Shown here: positions 25,669-35,251 of the stretch, one piece after another
Layout: every line of letters begins with the position of its first letter
Position numbering within the stretch: position 1 is the stretch's first letter
Assembly: GCA_014584575.1 (NCBI GenBank)
Contig: JACTMP010000074.1
Span: 32,518-96,517, forward strand
Length of the DNA: 64,000 bases
Direction of reading: 5' to 3'
Source: Chloroflexota bacterium
Lineage (GTDB): Bacteria; Chloroflexota; Anaerolineae; Promineifilales; Promineifilaceae
The notes under the pieces: model-generated
The model's database searches: none
What the model saw: the letters and a program-made list of their open reading frames with translations, nothing else
Told to the model about the DNA's origin: nothing
Program-made: the position numbers and the translations under genes

Positions 25669-26130
25669 TTAATCAGCCAGATTATTCAGAAATTCGTCCA
25701 AATTATTAGCAAGCAGACTTATATTTTTGAAGTCCGGTATTTCCCCCTCATTAGCTTCGTACTCATGATCCCAGAAGTAAATCTTTCTGCCCTTGCTTTT
25801 ACTGTTTGACATACAAATCAGATTCCCCCCCGGATCTCGAGCAATGGGAAACAGATCATGGGGAAGCCGATTCTGGAAAATACGCAATACATAATCAAGG
25901 CTATTTGTCGGTTGTACATCTATTCCCAAAAATCTTGTGATGCTGCCCCATTCAACTTGGTCAGCTTTTGAATTCTTTGACAGGATAAAATCTGTCTGCC
26001 TTGGCCGTCCACCATTGTTTTGCAACAGAAAGAGACGATAGTCGGCAGGGATCTTCACACCCTGTCTTTCCTCAAATTCAGCAATTGATTGTTCTGTTAA
26101 TTTAGTTCCTGAATCGTAAATCTCTGTCAT
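25669..26130 (-). CDS. SMI1/KNR4 (SUKH) family immunity protein
   Basis: 153 residues from ATG 26130, with AAAGGAT about ten bases upstream. It shows the SUKH pattern: an N-terminal helix with LTEQSIAEFEERQGVKIPADYRLFLLQNNGGRP, a central beta region with FLGI, DLFPIARDPGGNLICMS and YFWDHEYE, and a C-terminal NISLLANNLDEFLNNL. SUKH proteins bind and block the nuclease of the toxin encoded next to them. The gene starts 7 nt after the WHH nuclease toxin stop, the classic toxin-immunity order. The sequence is clearly AT-richer than the eCIS structural genes and lacks the ACGGCCGT octamer, a sign of separate ancestry. Confidence 0.88.
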   Translation of the reverse strand: MTEIYDSGTKLTEQSIAEFEERQGVKIPADYRLFLLQNNGGRPRQTDFILSKNSKADQVEWGSITRFLGIDVQPTNSLDYVLRIFQNRLPHDLFPIARDPGGNLICMSNSKSKGRKIYFWDHEYEANEGEIPDFKNISLLANNLDEFLNNLAD

Positions 26131-26137
26131 ATTTTGA

Positions 26138-29100
26138 TTATCCTTTCGTGCCCAACATCTTAATTGCCCAGCAACCACCACTATGTCTAAATACATCATG
26201 GAGTTCTGTAGGAATCAATTGCATAGTAGTTCTATCTTGATGATGGTGCCATGTATAACCAGGATGCTCAGCTCGTCTTTCAAAGCCAGCAGCTTCGTTG
26301 GCATTACCAAAATCGCCATCAGGTTCTCGATAACTACGGTTTCCATTCATCGATATTTTCACACTCGCTATCGCGTAAGCACTGAAATCTGGGAATCCCA
26401 AGGCATTAATGCGAATAATATACACTTTCGACAACCCTTCTGTTTCCCAATTGGTGTTACGATGCTTGTAGTTTATTGGTTGATTAGTTTTGATCAATTC
26501 CCGTAAGCTTCGGTATTTTGCAGGTTTTTCATCCTTTGGATTGACTTGCCCTTCAACATGAAGTGCTAATTTCTCTCCTTCTTGTTCAACAACAAGTTGA
26601 AGCGAAGACATCTTGTATTTCGATTTGATATCAGGCAATCGTGATTCTATCTCTGTTGGCTCGAGAGCTTCATTTGCTACAAGACTATCGGCCTCACTAA
26701 GTCCACTTTCCAAATCCCGTAATTTCTCATCTGGTGTACGTTCATCTAACCCTGTTTCTGGTGATGGCTCGGTTGGCGTTTCTGGTGCGGGTTCTTCGCC
26801 GCCGAGGCCGAGGGCTTGACCGACGCGGGCCGCGCCACGCTGCACGAAAGAGGTAATACGGCCGAGCACCCGCTTGATGAAACCGGCCACCATCTGCACT
26901 GGCCGTGAGTTAAGCACGCGATCTATGGCATTGTCTACGGCCGTCCTCACCGCCTGTATGATCTCCTGCACCTTCTCGCTGATATTGCCCAGCCCCAACA
27001 GCGACGACAGGAAGCTGATCGCCACCGGGATCGCCCGCGCCAATGCCTGTTCAATAAAGTTCGCCGCCGCGCCGATATTACCGGAGGCAATCGAGGTGAT
27101 GGAGTCAATGATGGCATTCACCAGCGACATGATCTGCGACCCGCGCTCGATGAAGAACATTACCACGTCATAAATCATCTTGCAGGCGCGGATAAACGCA
27201 CCCGCCGGATTAAACAGGCTGATCAACCAGGTGATGCCCGCTTTAATCACCCGTTCGACGATGAACTCCTCAATCTTGCCGAAGATCATCTCCTTCAGGT
27301 CAGAGAGATGCTGCTGGATAATCTCCCACAACTGGCCGAAGTTACCGCTCTGGATCACCTCGAAGATGTGTACCACCTCCATCAGCGCCTCAACACCCTC
27401 CGCGCCAATCAGCCGTTCCAGCCCGTACTTCGCCAGCCCCACCATACCCTGTTCCTGGTAAATGTTCACCAGTTCCATGATCTGGCCGTAGATGCCCATG
27501 ATGTCTATGCCCAACACCTGAGACACCTTGCCCATGATCTGCTCAAAGGAGATACCCAAAATTTGCATCACCAACTGCAAAATGCCGGGCAGATCAAAGG
27601 TCTGCGGCAGGGTAATGCCCGCCCCACCCAATGCGCCGGTCAGCCAGGCGATGAACCCTTGCTGCAAATGGGTACCGATGTTATCAATGAACTGGCTGAA
27701 CCCCTGTTTGATAGCGTTGATCAGGTTGCCCAGGAAGCCAATGGGGTCACCGATGATCTTGCCAATGGCCTCGGCCGCCCGCGCCAGCACATTGAGCAGC
27801 ATTTCTTTGAGTTCCAGGATGGTTTTGATGACGCCGACAATGGCATTCAGCGCCCGGTCAATCAGCCCGGCGTTGGCCGCCTTCATCTCCTCAATGCGGG
27901 CGTCTACAGCCTGCAAATGTTCCTGGTATTTGCTGGCCAGGGTGTCAATCAGGGCGTTTTGTTTGTCATTGACGCTCTGCTCAAGCTGGTCAAACTGGCT
28001 CTGGATGTTATCGGCCGCTTCCTGGCCCACAGCCTGTAAATCCTGGGGCAATTGGGCAATGTAATCCTGGATGCGTTTACGGCCGTTGGCAATTTCCGCC
28101 TTGGCCTCCGCCATCCCCCGGCCAATGATAGCCACCACATTGTCAATCACCGCATCCATCTTGCTAATGAACAGGTTGCGCCCCTCGGCATAAAAAACGT
28201 TGACCTCACCGGGCATCCCGGCCAGTTTGTCAGAAATCCAGCGCGCCCAACCTAACCAGCCACCGTACCGTTCTTCCTTGTACGCCTCCATCTTGGCGTC
28301 CACATAATCCTCAAACGCCTTTTTGGCCGCCTCCGCCCCGGCACTAAAGACCCGCTCCACTTCCCCATCCAGCCGATCCAGAATCGCCTCGACGTTGGTT
28401 TTGGTCTCTTCGTAGATGGTATTGATGTCTGCGCCTACTTTGGCTCGCTTCTGTTCATCGGCCGTCTGCGCCGTCTCCTGGCGGCCCTCTACCTGCCCCA
28501 ACAATGCAGCGCGGTCGGTGTGCATGGCCTGGGTTTGTTGTTCGGCTACGGCCGTGGCCTCTGTCTGCGCGGTGGTAATATGTTCCTGTTCGGCGGCCCG
28601 CACTTCGGTGGGCGCTTCTCTGGCGTGCGTTTGCGCCTCGTCCTTCGCTTCCAACGCTCCCGTAAACTCCGGCTCGTTGGAATTGGCTAACTGCGCCTCC
28701 GTCACCTCCGCATCCGCCATCTGGTCATCCAGCGATTGGCTGCTTTCACGGAGCGGCTGCTCCACCTCGCCTGTGCCTTTTTCTTTCGGCGTGGCCGCTT
28801 CCGCGCCCATCGGCGGCGGCGCCGCGCCGGGATCAGCATCGGGGATGGGGGTGACGGGTTTGGGCGGCACCGCGCCGGTATCGGGCGCGGCGGAGGCCGC
28901 CTCCTCCATCGGCGTTTTGCTCTTTTCTTTCTCGGCCGCCACCTGGTTGGTAGCCTCCCCCTTCATGCCATCCAGCTTGTTGCTCTCCTTGAACTGGTCG
29001 GCTTCTTCGGCATTTTTAGGAGCCATTTCCTGAATGCGCTGCATCAGGCGGGCTTTGAAACCGGCGGCATCAAAGTCCGGCGTGGGCGCGTTTTCCATCT

Positions 29101-30058
29101 CGCCCGCCTGGTTGTTTTGGGCGCGCCCGGCCACTTCAGCGGCGGGCATTTCGGCGGCGGCGGCGGCTTCGGCTGCTTTTTCGCCAGCGGGGGCGTGTTC
29201 TTTTTCGGCAACGGCCGTTTCCTTCACCCGATTCGTCACCCCTGTAAACGCCGGGTCTTCTTCAGGGGATTTCGGCGCGACGTAATCTGGCCCTCGCTCA
29301 CCGCTGGTTGGTGGCGCTGCCGTCGGGCCACCACCAGCCCCGTTTGCTGCCGGTTTAGCAGCAGGCGCTTTGGGTGGGGCAGCAGTTGCGGTGGTGGCCG
29401 TTGTCGCGGTGGCCGTGGCTGCACCATTGGCAGCAATGGCTTTGGCTTCCCCCTTGGCCTGGTCGGCTTTACCTTTGGCCGTATCCCCCACCTGTTTTTC
29501 CGCGTCTTTGGCGGTTTGTGATTTGGCCGTCTCCTGATGGGCTTCGTTGGCGCTCTGGTTGGCTTTCGCTTCGGCGGCGCGGGCGGCGGCTAAGGCGGCG
29601 GCTTTTTCGGCTTCGGTCGGTGTATCCTCCTGGCCGCCATCTTCGCGCTGGATGGTCGGAACGCCGTTGGCCATGTGCTGACCATTGTTGCCGTTATCAC
29701 CATTTGAAGCTGGCGGCGCGGGTGGCGATGGCGCTAACGTGGGTGCGCCTGCTCCCAAAAATTCCTGGCCTTCCCCACTTTCCGTCTCGGCGGCAGGGGT
29801 GGCGTGGGCATGACCATTGCTGTGGTTAGCGCGGGCCAGATACCGCTGCACGGCCGTATTGCCCTGCTGCTGCTGCATTCGCAGCACCGTCGCCTGGCGA
29901 ATCCCCCGTGAACTGGGAACAGCAGGTAGCCCATTTATTTGCGCCGGTTTTTCCAGCCCGGTCTGCACAGGCGTCAATTCAGCAACGGGGGATTCAGGCA
30001 GGGGCGACGGCCGTTGCGCCTTATGCTGTTTTGTTTCCGCCTGCTGTTCCTTACTCAC
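26138..30058 (-). CDS. Large eCIS-associated polymorphic toxin with C-terminal WHH (HNH/EndoVII-like) nuclease
   Basis: 1306 residues from a GTG start with AGGG upstream. Residues 51-76 carry the signature shared by five proteins of this locus (RQATVLRMQQQQGNTAVQRYL). Then come an Ala/Glu-rich region (~140-560), coiled coil (~570-740) and long amphipathic to hydrophobic helices (~740-1120) that may cross or insert into a target membrane. After a Pro-rich hinge, the last ~170 residues end in the WHH nuclease motif (GYTWHHHQDRTTMQLIP, LHDVFRHSGG), a metal-dependent nuclease class of polymorphic toxins. The SUKH immunity gene follows by 7 nt. No signal peptide, which fits loading into an injection system. 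It is too toxin-like to be simply a tape measure, though the helical part could also span the tube. Confidence 0.87.
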   Translation of the reverse strand: MSKEQQAETKQHKAQRPSPLPESPVAELTPVQTGLEKPAQINGLPAVPSSRGIRQATVLRMQQQQGNTAVQRYLARANHSNGHAHATPAAETESGEGQEFLGAGAPTLAPSPPAPPASNGDNGNNGQHMANGVPTIQREDGGQEDTPTEAEKAAALAAARAAEAKANQSANEAHQETAKSQTAKDAEKQVGDTAKGKADQAKGEAKAIAANGAATATATTATTATAAPPKAPAAKPAANGAGGGPTAAPPTSGERGPDYVAPKSPEEDPAFTGVTNRVKETAVAEKEHAPAGEKAAEAAAAAEMPAAEVAGRAQNNQAGEMENAPTPDFDAAGFKARLMQRIQEMAPKNAEEADQFKESNKLDGMKGEATNQVAAEKEKSKTPMEEAASAAPDTGAVPPKPVTPIPDADPGAAPPPMGAEAATPKEKGTGEVEQPLRESSQSLDDQMADAEVTEAQLANSNEPEFTGALEAKDEAQTHAREAPTEVRAAEQEHITTAQTEATAVAEQQTQAMHTDRAALLGQVEGRQETAQTADEQKRAKVGADINTIYEETKTNVEAILDRLDGEVERVFSAGAEAAKKAFEDYVDAKMEAYKEERYGGWLGWARWISDKLAGMPGEVNVFYAEGRNLFISKMDAVIDNVVAIIGRGMAEAKAEIANGRKRIQDYIAQLPQDLQAVGQEAADNIQSQFDQLEQSVNDKQNALIDTLASKYQEHLQAVDARIEEMKAANAGLIDRALNAIVGVIKTILELKEMLLNVLARAAEAIGKIIGDPIGFLGNLINAIKQGFSQFIDNIGTHLQQGFIAWLTGALGGAGITLPQTFDLPGILQLVMQILGISFEQIMGKVSQVLGIDIMGIYGQIMELVNIYQEQGMVGLAKYGLERLIGAEGVEALMEVVHIFEVIQSGNFGQLWEIIQQHLSDLKEMIFGKIEEFIVERVIKAGITWLISLFNPAGAFIRACKMIYDVVMFFIERGSQIMSLVNAIIDSITSIASGNIGAAANFIEQALARAIPVAISFLSSLLGLGNISEKVQEIIQAVRTAVDNAIDRVLNSRPVQMVAGFIKRVLGRITSFVQRGAARVGQALGLGGEEPAPETPTEPSPETGLDERTPDEKLRDLESGLSEADSLVANEALEPTEIESRLPDIKSKYKMSSLQLVVEQEGEKLALHVEGQVNPKDEKPAKYRSLRELIKTNQPINYKHRNTNWETEGLSKVYIIRINALGFPDFSAYAIASVKISMNGNRSYREPDGDFGNANEAAGFERRAEHPGYTWHHHQDRTTMQLIPTELHDVFRHSGGCWAIKMLGTKG

Positions 30059-30070
30059 CTTGTCACCCTG

Positions 30071-31225
30071 TCACACGGCCGGCGCCCAGGTAAACGTCGC
30101 CAACGTCAACTCAATTTCGTGCAGACTGATCCCGCCCGTTTCACTCACATGATCCTTCATCCCGGCTACAAAGTTTTGTGAAGTCGCCACCAGCGTTTTA
30201 AACTCCGGGTTATATTGCAGACGAGACACATCTGTCTGGCTCAAAGCCGTGCGCGCTTCGATAATCGGATGGGTTACATTTTCCAGAGCACTTTCATCCG
30301 TATCCAACGCATCCATATTGGTCACATAACTATTAAACGCCTGCAACGCATCAATCATGCGCTGGATGGGAGCAGAAGCCGCCGCCAGATCCGCCAATGG
30401 CGTGCGCACGCCAAAGTATGCCTCGCGCATCCGGGGGTAATCGGCCGTATCATACGCCCGCGATTCCGTGCCCTCGGCGGTAGTAAATCCATTGGCCGCC
30501 GCCACAATTTGCGCCTGAATCGGCGGCCCCGCCGAGAAATTCGGCAGCGCCTGCAAATTTGTCTGCAAATCGGTAACAAAATGCTGCCGCGCCAGCCGCT
30601 CGCCGATGATGACATGGCCGTTCTCATGGTCACTCAAGACCGACAGCCGGTCGCCGGTATATTCGCTGGCTAACTCAATGGTAAAACTTAATGTCACCGT
30701 CATACCGATGGTGGTTGCCGTGCGGCTAGTGACGCTGACGTTGTAGGCCGGTGTACACCACCCGGCAATACCCTCCGCACCATGACTGGCTGAAATGTCG
30801 GCTTCCGGCGAGCGGACGATGGTCGGTGGATTAACAGTCAGAGTGATGTTGGCCGTAGGAGTCGCTGGTGCGGCTACGGGGGCCGCCGCGCCACTACCGT
30901 TTTCGCGCTGCACTACCGTTTGTTGACCCAGGTTGCCATGCCCTTGCAGTTCTTCCTGTGCACCCAATCCTTCGGTGGGCAGCGGCGTCTCGTCTTCTTC
31001 GCTTCGCTGCACATCGTCCGGGTGCAGATGGCGCTGTACGTAACTGTTGCCCCGCTGCTTTTGCAAATGAAGGAGGGCCTGTTGGCGCAACGGCCGTGCC
31101 GTGACATGCTCCGGCAGTGCCGCAAAATCGGGGAGAGTTTGGGCAACGGGGGTGGAAGTGGGGGTGGGGGACGGCCGTTGTGAGGGCTTGTTTACTGTTT
31201 GTTTTGTCTGCTGTTTTTTTGCCAC
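30071..31225 (-). CDS. eCIS-associated putative metallopeptidase (HExxH) with GN..QR signature
   Basis: 384 residues from GTG 31225, which has AGG eight bases upstream and gives an N-terminus like its neighbours; GTG 31261 is an alternative. Residues 44-68 carry the shared signature (RQQALLHLQKQRGNSYVQRHL), followed by a second QR motif (TVVQRENG, ~103-110). The C-terminal domain has beta strands and HENGH at 200-204, an HExxH zinc motif, and downstream AEGTESRAY, whose Glu may be the third ligand. The protein at 39177 has the same two elements (HEQFH and AEGAPMEQRAY), so they are paralogues. No immunity gene is adjacent. It could be a cargo protease or a maturation protease. Confidence 0.7.
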   Translation of the reverse strand: MAKKQQTKQTVNKPSQRPSPTPTSTPVAQTLPDFAALPEHVTARPLRQQALLHLQKQRGNSYVQRHLHPDDVQRSEEDETPLPTEGLGAQEELQGHGNLGQQTVVQRENGSGAAAPVAAPATPTANITLTVNPPTIVRSPEADISASHGAEGIAGWCTPAYNVSVTSRTATTIGMTVTLSFTIELASEYTGDRLSVLSDHENGHVIIGERLARQHFVTDLQTNLQALPNFSAGPPIQAQIVAAANGFTTAEGTESRAYDTADYPRMREAYFGVRTPLADLAAASAPIQRMIDALQAFNSYVTNMDALDTDESALENVTHPIIEARTALSQTDVSRLQYNPEFKTLVATSQNFVAGMKDHVSETGGISLHEIELTLATFTWAPAV

Positions 31226-31267
31226 TTGCTTAACCTGCCAGTTAGGACAATCAGTCAACACAGTAAG

Positions 31268-31804
31268 TTAACTCTGTTGCTTTGACTCACTGTTTATCTG
31301 ATACTCAATTATTTCCAGCCCTGTTACCAGATTGCCCAATCGCTTCTTAAAAATTTCCACATGTGGTTGTGGGCAACGGAATAAGATATGAAACGGTGTA
31401 GGTTGCCTGTCTCTAGGGATATATTGATTGGGATCCATCCATTCCCGGTTGGCGTCAGCCATTATTTGTAACAATCCCCTAAAATGACCATCTGGCGCAT
31501 CACGCATCAAAAGATGGGCATCATCAATCATTATTAAATAGGCGTCACCCGCCAGCCAGTCCAGATCAAGGAGACAATCATTGAAAGCGCCACCATTCTC
31601 GCCAAAGTAGTACGGGAATTGGAGAGCAGCAGCTACCTCGTCAAAGAAGCGCTCTATTGTCGGGCATTTTTTGCCGCGAATGTTACGAATGACAGAATGT
31701 GGATACTCATAAGTTAACGCCAGGTATAAATTTGAAAACTCATCAGCATCTTGCGTAACCAGATAAAAGGGAGGCGGGCCTAATTTGAAGAATTTATTTG
31801 ACAT
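31268..31804 (-). CDS. Barstar-family immunity protein
   Basis: 178 residues from ATG 31804; GGGAG lies upstream, and the longer frame has an AT-rich N-terminus without support. The core resembles barstar: IRGKKCPTIERFFDEVAAALQFPYYFGENGGAFNDCLLDLDW, where barstar has the (FP)xYFGxNxDALxDxLxDL helix that plugs the barnase active site. The N-terminal ~45 and C-terminal ~60 residues extend beyond the 90-residue barstar core. It lies 16 nt downstream of a toxin whose C-terminus is a barnase-like RNase, so the pairing is consistent on both sides. Confidence 0.88.
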   Translation of the reverse strand: MSNKFFKLGPPPFYLVTQDADEFSNLYLALTYEYPHSVIRNIRGKKCPTIERFFDEVAAALQFPYYFGENGGAFNDCLLDLDWLAGDAYLIMIDDAHLLMRDAPDGHFRGLLQIMADANREWMDPNQYIPRDRQPTPFHILFRCPQPHVEIFKKRLGNLVTGLEIIEYQINSESKQQS

Positions 31805-31820
31805 AATCACAAATCTCTCC

Positions 31821-34800
31821 CTAAGGGGTAAATTGCGTAAAACTACTGTAATGGGTATTGGTATAATAGACACGGCCATCACTACCAATCACAATTCTTT
31901 CTGCTCCACGATTTACGCCCGGAACGCGCGGATGAACGTCATATTCGCGGTACGTAATCGGGTTACCAGCCGAATCCTGGGTAGGCAAAATCATATCAGC
32001 AGGATTACGGCCGTTACCATAGAGTCTGCCGCCAACATAACCTGGTGGGGGGGTTCCGCCATTAGCGATAACATGAGTAGCGGTATGGCGCGCATGGGCT
32101 GGCGCAGCACCAAACTCACCAACCCAGATTGGATTTCCACTGCTCAAGAAATTCTCCAAATCACTGGCCGCATGATATCTGAGCATATCTTCTAGTCGTG
32201 CCGCCCCGCCAACCTGAGCAGCACCAAGCAAACGTTCCAACTGAGCAGCATTGTCCACTTTATTTAGCAACCCACCCAAACGCAGCGGATCATCAACCAG
32301 GGCTAACAAGCGTTCCAGTTGGGCAGCATCTGTTATCTTGTCCAGCGCCAACAAGCGTTCCAAAGCTGCTGGCAAAGTTTTCTGATCCAATAGTCGCTCC
32401 AGTTGCGCCGCATCCGTGATCTTAGGCGAATTCAACAGGCGCAAGAGCTGATTGCTATCACTGGCCTTATCCAGCAAGCGCAAGAGTTGGGCGGAATCGC
32501 TGACCTTGTCTAGTAGCTGCACCAATTGCCCGGTATCACTGACTTTATCCAGTAACCGCAATAATTGGGCCGCGTCACCAGCTTTGTCTAATAATTGCAC
32601 GAGTTGGCTGACGTCACTGACCTTGTCCAACAGTTGCAACAGTTGGCCTGCGTCGCCTACTTTATCCAGCAGTTGGATGAGTTTAGCCGCATCTCCAACC
32701 TTATCTAGCAATCTGATCAGATCGGCTACATTGTCCACTCTTTCCAATAGCTGCATCAGTTTGACAACGCCACCGGCCCTTCGGATCAGGCTCAACAATT
32801 CGGCCGGCCCGCCGGCAATACGCAGCAGCCGCCCCAACAAACCCAGATATTTCAGCGCCACAAAAATCTCAACTAGAGACAGGAGAACGTCGCCAAAAGC
32901 ATGGCCAATGGCACGCCATTTTTCGCGGATGGAAAGGGAGTCGTCGCTAAAGACACGTACGGCCGTTACCACCAGCACAACTATAGCTACCACTGCCATA
33001 ATGATGCCCAATACCAGCAGGATTTTGCCAATAACCGCAAAAACAGCGGCCAACGCCGCCCCCAACGTGGCAAAAACGCCAGCGAAAACCAGCACGGCAG
33101 CAATAATGAGAGCGATGGCCAGAACCACCAACACCACTGCCAGAATGACGCCAATATGCTCCACAATGGCTGTAACCAGATTTACCAGGTTATCCCAAAG
33201 GCCAGAAAAGAAACCGGCAATCCCCTCCCATATCTGTTCCAGAATACCCTGGTTTTGCTGCCGCTGTGATTCGGCGATCAGTTCATTGATCTGGCCGGTG
33301 ACTTCGGCCAGGATATTGGCTTGTTCAGCCAGGCCAGCAGATACTTTCTGGCTAATTTCGCGGATCCCTTCCTGAAGTTTTTCCACCCAAGCTTCTTCAC
33401 ATTCGCGCACTTTGGCCGCCAGCTCACTATCTACATCTGTCACCACCTGTTGCATGGCGGTCAGGCTTTCCGTCTCCGCCTGATCTATCTGGCCAGTAAC
33501 AGTGATCACTTTCTCACTGGCATAGGCAGCAAAATCATCACCCACTCGCTGGAGTGGTTCGGCTACCTGATCGACCTGATTGGCTGCTTCTTGCACGGCC
33601 GTATCGGTCACTGTCAGTAACGAAGCATCTAGTTCCGTCACCAATTGTTGCAGGTTTTGTTCACATTGGGACAGTGTGTTTTCTATTTCCGCGTTGGCCG
33701 CAGCGATATTCTCCCCAATCAGTTCGTCAGGGAAGATGCCAATTTCAGCAGCTAAGGCGCTTACCCGCTCATCCACAAAAGCCAGGGCACGCTGCACATT
33801 TTCATCCACCTGCATCACGGCCGTTTGCGCCGCCTCATCCAGCGCCGCCTCAGTTGCCGGCCCTAACTGCTGTAATTGTTGCTGCGCCTGCTGGTAGCCC
33901 TGCATCACTTCCTGTCTGGCCTGGTGCTCGGCCGTATTAATCTGGCTAATCTCGTCCTGATGCAACGCATGGATACCGGCTATGGCCTCATCCTTAATTT
34001 GCACAATATTCTGCCGGCCGCGATCGGAAAGTTCCACAAAGCCATTGGCGGCTTCGGTCCCTTCTGTTTGAAACTTGCCGGCCAACTGCTGCCCATCCTG
34101 GCGGGCTGCGCTGGCCATATCATCGCCGGCGCTGCTAATCCTGGCGACCGCCTCACGAGCCATCTGCGACGCTTCCCCCTGCACGTCGGTGGGGGCGTTG
34201 GCCGCCAGCGCCTGAGCCGCAGCCGCTCTGGAGGCGCTTTCGGTAAGAGCGCGTTGCGCTTCTTCCTCGCCAGCATCCCGCGCAGCGGTCGCCTTGGCGG
34301 CGGCCGCCGCGCGGACTTCGTTCTGCCGCTCTGCCAGACGTTGGTGTAAATTTTCCATTTCAGTGACAGCGCCGCTGCGAATGGTTTCCAACGCCTGGTC
34401 GCGCCTGGTAGTTATTTCGGTGCGGGCGCTCACGGCCGTGCCTTGGATCTGGCTCATGGTTTGGGCATAGGCCTCTCCCAGGCGCAAGCGTTCTGCCTGA
34501 AGACGCTGCTGGGCCGGTGTTTTTTGCGCCTCGGCGCGAGCCAGAATCTCTTGTTTGCACATTTCGGCCGTGACGGTCAACGTTTGTTTCCGGGCGTTAA
34601 CCCGCTCCACAAATTGAGCAAAAGCGACCGCTGCCTCCTCACTGCCAACAGGAGTTGCGATTTGTGCAGATGTGGCTGCGCCGCTATTCGCGCCATTGCT
34701 CGTGTTCTGTGGCGATGAGACCTGTTCTGGTGTGCTGGCATATTCGCCGGGCATTGCGGCCGGCGCAGAGCCATTAGTCGGCGCTGGCGATATTGCCGGA

Positions 34801-35198
34801 GGAGAGGCTACGGACCCGACAGGCGGGTCGTCATCTGGAGTACGTTGGATTAGGGGGACAGCATCACGTCTGTAGGCTAAATGACGCTGTGCGGCCGCGT
34901 TCCCTTGTTGTCGTTGGAACTGCACGAGAGCCGCCTGACGCAACGGCCGTGCTGTCTTATGGGCAGGCATCTCCGCTGGCGCTCCTGCCGCGGTTTGCCT
35001 CATCAAAACAGCGGCAAAAACGCTGGCCGCCGTACTCAGGTGTGGTTGGTTGGGCGACCCAGGTGATGCGCCCGCCCCGGCCGTTGCCCGCTCAACTGCA
35101 TACGAACCAAATTCAGGCGTTGCCGTTTCCATCGTTGGCGGCGGCTTCTGTGGTTCTTTGACCTTTGGTTTCGGCTGGTTGTTCGTCTCGGCCGTCAT
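31821..35198 (-). CDS. Large eCIS-associated polymorphic toxin with C-terminal barnase-like RNase
   Basis: 1125 residues. Residues 84-109 hold the shared signature (RQAALVQFQRQQGNAAAQRHL) and a second QR motif (VPLIQRTPDDD) follows. The middle (~215-660) is coiled coil rich in Ala, Gln and Glu. A strongly hydrophobic stretch (~665-760) could form several membrane helices. Residues ~810-1010 contain about a dozen near-identical ~13-residue repeats of the LLDKxxDxxQLxxL type. The last ~100 residues match the N1/T1-barnase RNases: YREYD (Glu73 equivalent), NRGAERIV (Arg83 and Arg87, same spacing) and TNTHY (His102, 15 residues after Arg87). A barstar gene follows. Confidence 0.88.
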   Translation of the reverse strand: MTAETNNQPKPKVKEPQKPPPTMETATPEFGSYAVERATAGAGASPGSPNQPHLSTAASVFAAVLMRQTAAGAPAEMPAHKTARPLRQAALVQFQRQQGNAAAQRHLAYRRDAVPLIQRTPDDDPPVGSVASPPAISPAPTNGSAPAAMPGEYASTPEQVSSPQNTSNGANSGAATSAQIATPVGSEEAAVAFAQFVERVNARKQTLTVTAEMCKQEILARAEAQKTPAQQRLQAERLRLGEAYAQTMSQIQGTAVSARTEITTRRDQALETIRSGAVTEMENLHQRLAERQNEVRAAAAAKATAARDAGEEEAQRALTESASRAAAAQALAANAPTDVQGEASQMAREAVARISSAGDDMASAARQDGQQLAGKFQTEGTEAANGFVELSDRGRQNIVQIKDEAIAGIHALHQDEISQINTAEHQARQEVMQGYQQAQQQLQQLGPATEAALDEAAQTAVMQVDENVQRALAFVDERVSALAAEIGIFPDELIGENIAAANAEIENTLSQCEQNLQQLVTELDASLLTVTDTAVQEAANQVDQVAEPLQRVGDDFAAYASEKVITVTGQIDQAETESLTAMQQVVTDVDSELAAKVRECEEAWVEKLQEGIREISQKVSAGLAEQANILAEVTGQINELIAESQRQQNQGILEQIWEGIAGFFSGLWDNLVNLVTAIVEHIGVILAVVLVVLAIALIIAAVLVFAGVFATLGAALAAVFAVIGKILLVLGIIMAVVAIVVLVVTAVRVFSDDSLSIREKWRAIGHAFGDVLLSLVEIFVALKYLGLLGRLLRIAGGPAELLSLIRRAGGVVKLMQLLERVDNVADLIRLLDKVGDAAKLIQLLDKVGDAGQLLQLLDKVSDVSQLVQLLDKAGDAAQLLRLLDKVSDTGQLVQLLDKVSDSAQLLRLLDKASDSNQLLRLLNSPKITDAAQLERLLDQKTLPAALERLLALDKITDAAQLERLLALVDDPLRLGGLLNKVDNAAQLERLLGAAQVGGAARLEDMLRYHAASDLENFLSSGNPIWVGEFGAAPAHARHTATHVIANGGTPPPGYVGGRLYGNGRNPADMILPTQDSAGNPITYREYDVHPRVPGVNRGAERIVIGSDGRVYYTNTHYSSFTQFTP

Positions 35199-35210
35199 GG
35201 CATACGCTCA

Positions 35211-35244
35211 AGGCCCTAAGGGTTTTCTGAAACTCTTAGGGTCT
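35211..35244. repeat. Intergenic hairpin (GACCCTAAGGGTTT type)
   Basis: 15-base arms with two mismatches between the kinase stop and the barnase-toxin start. Related to the hairpin at 10144. Confidence 0.6.
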
Positions 35245-35251
35245 CCTTGTT

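Noticed and set aside
26138..35198. The 1306- and 1125-residue proteins as tape-measure proteins only
   Set aside because: Both end in recognisable toxin domains with adjacent cognate immunity genes; a length-measuring role of the helical middle remains possible but is not needed to explain them.
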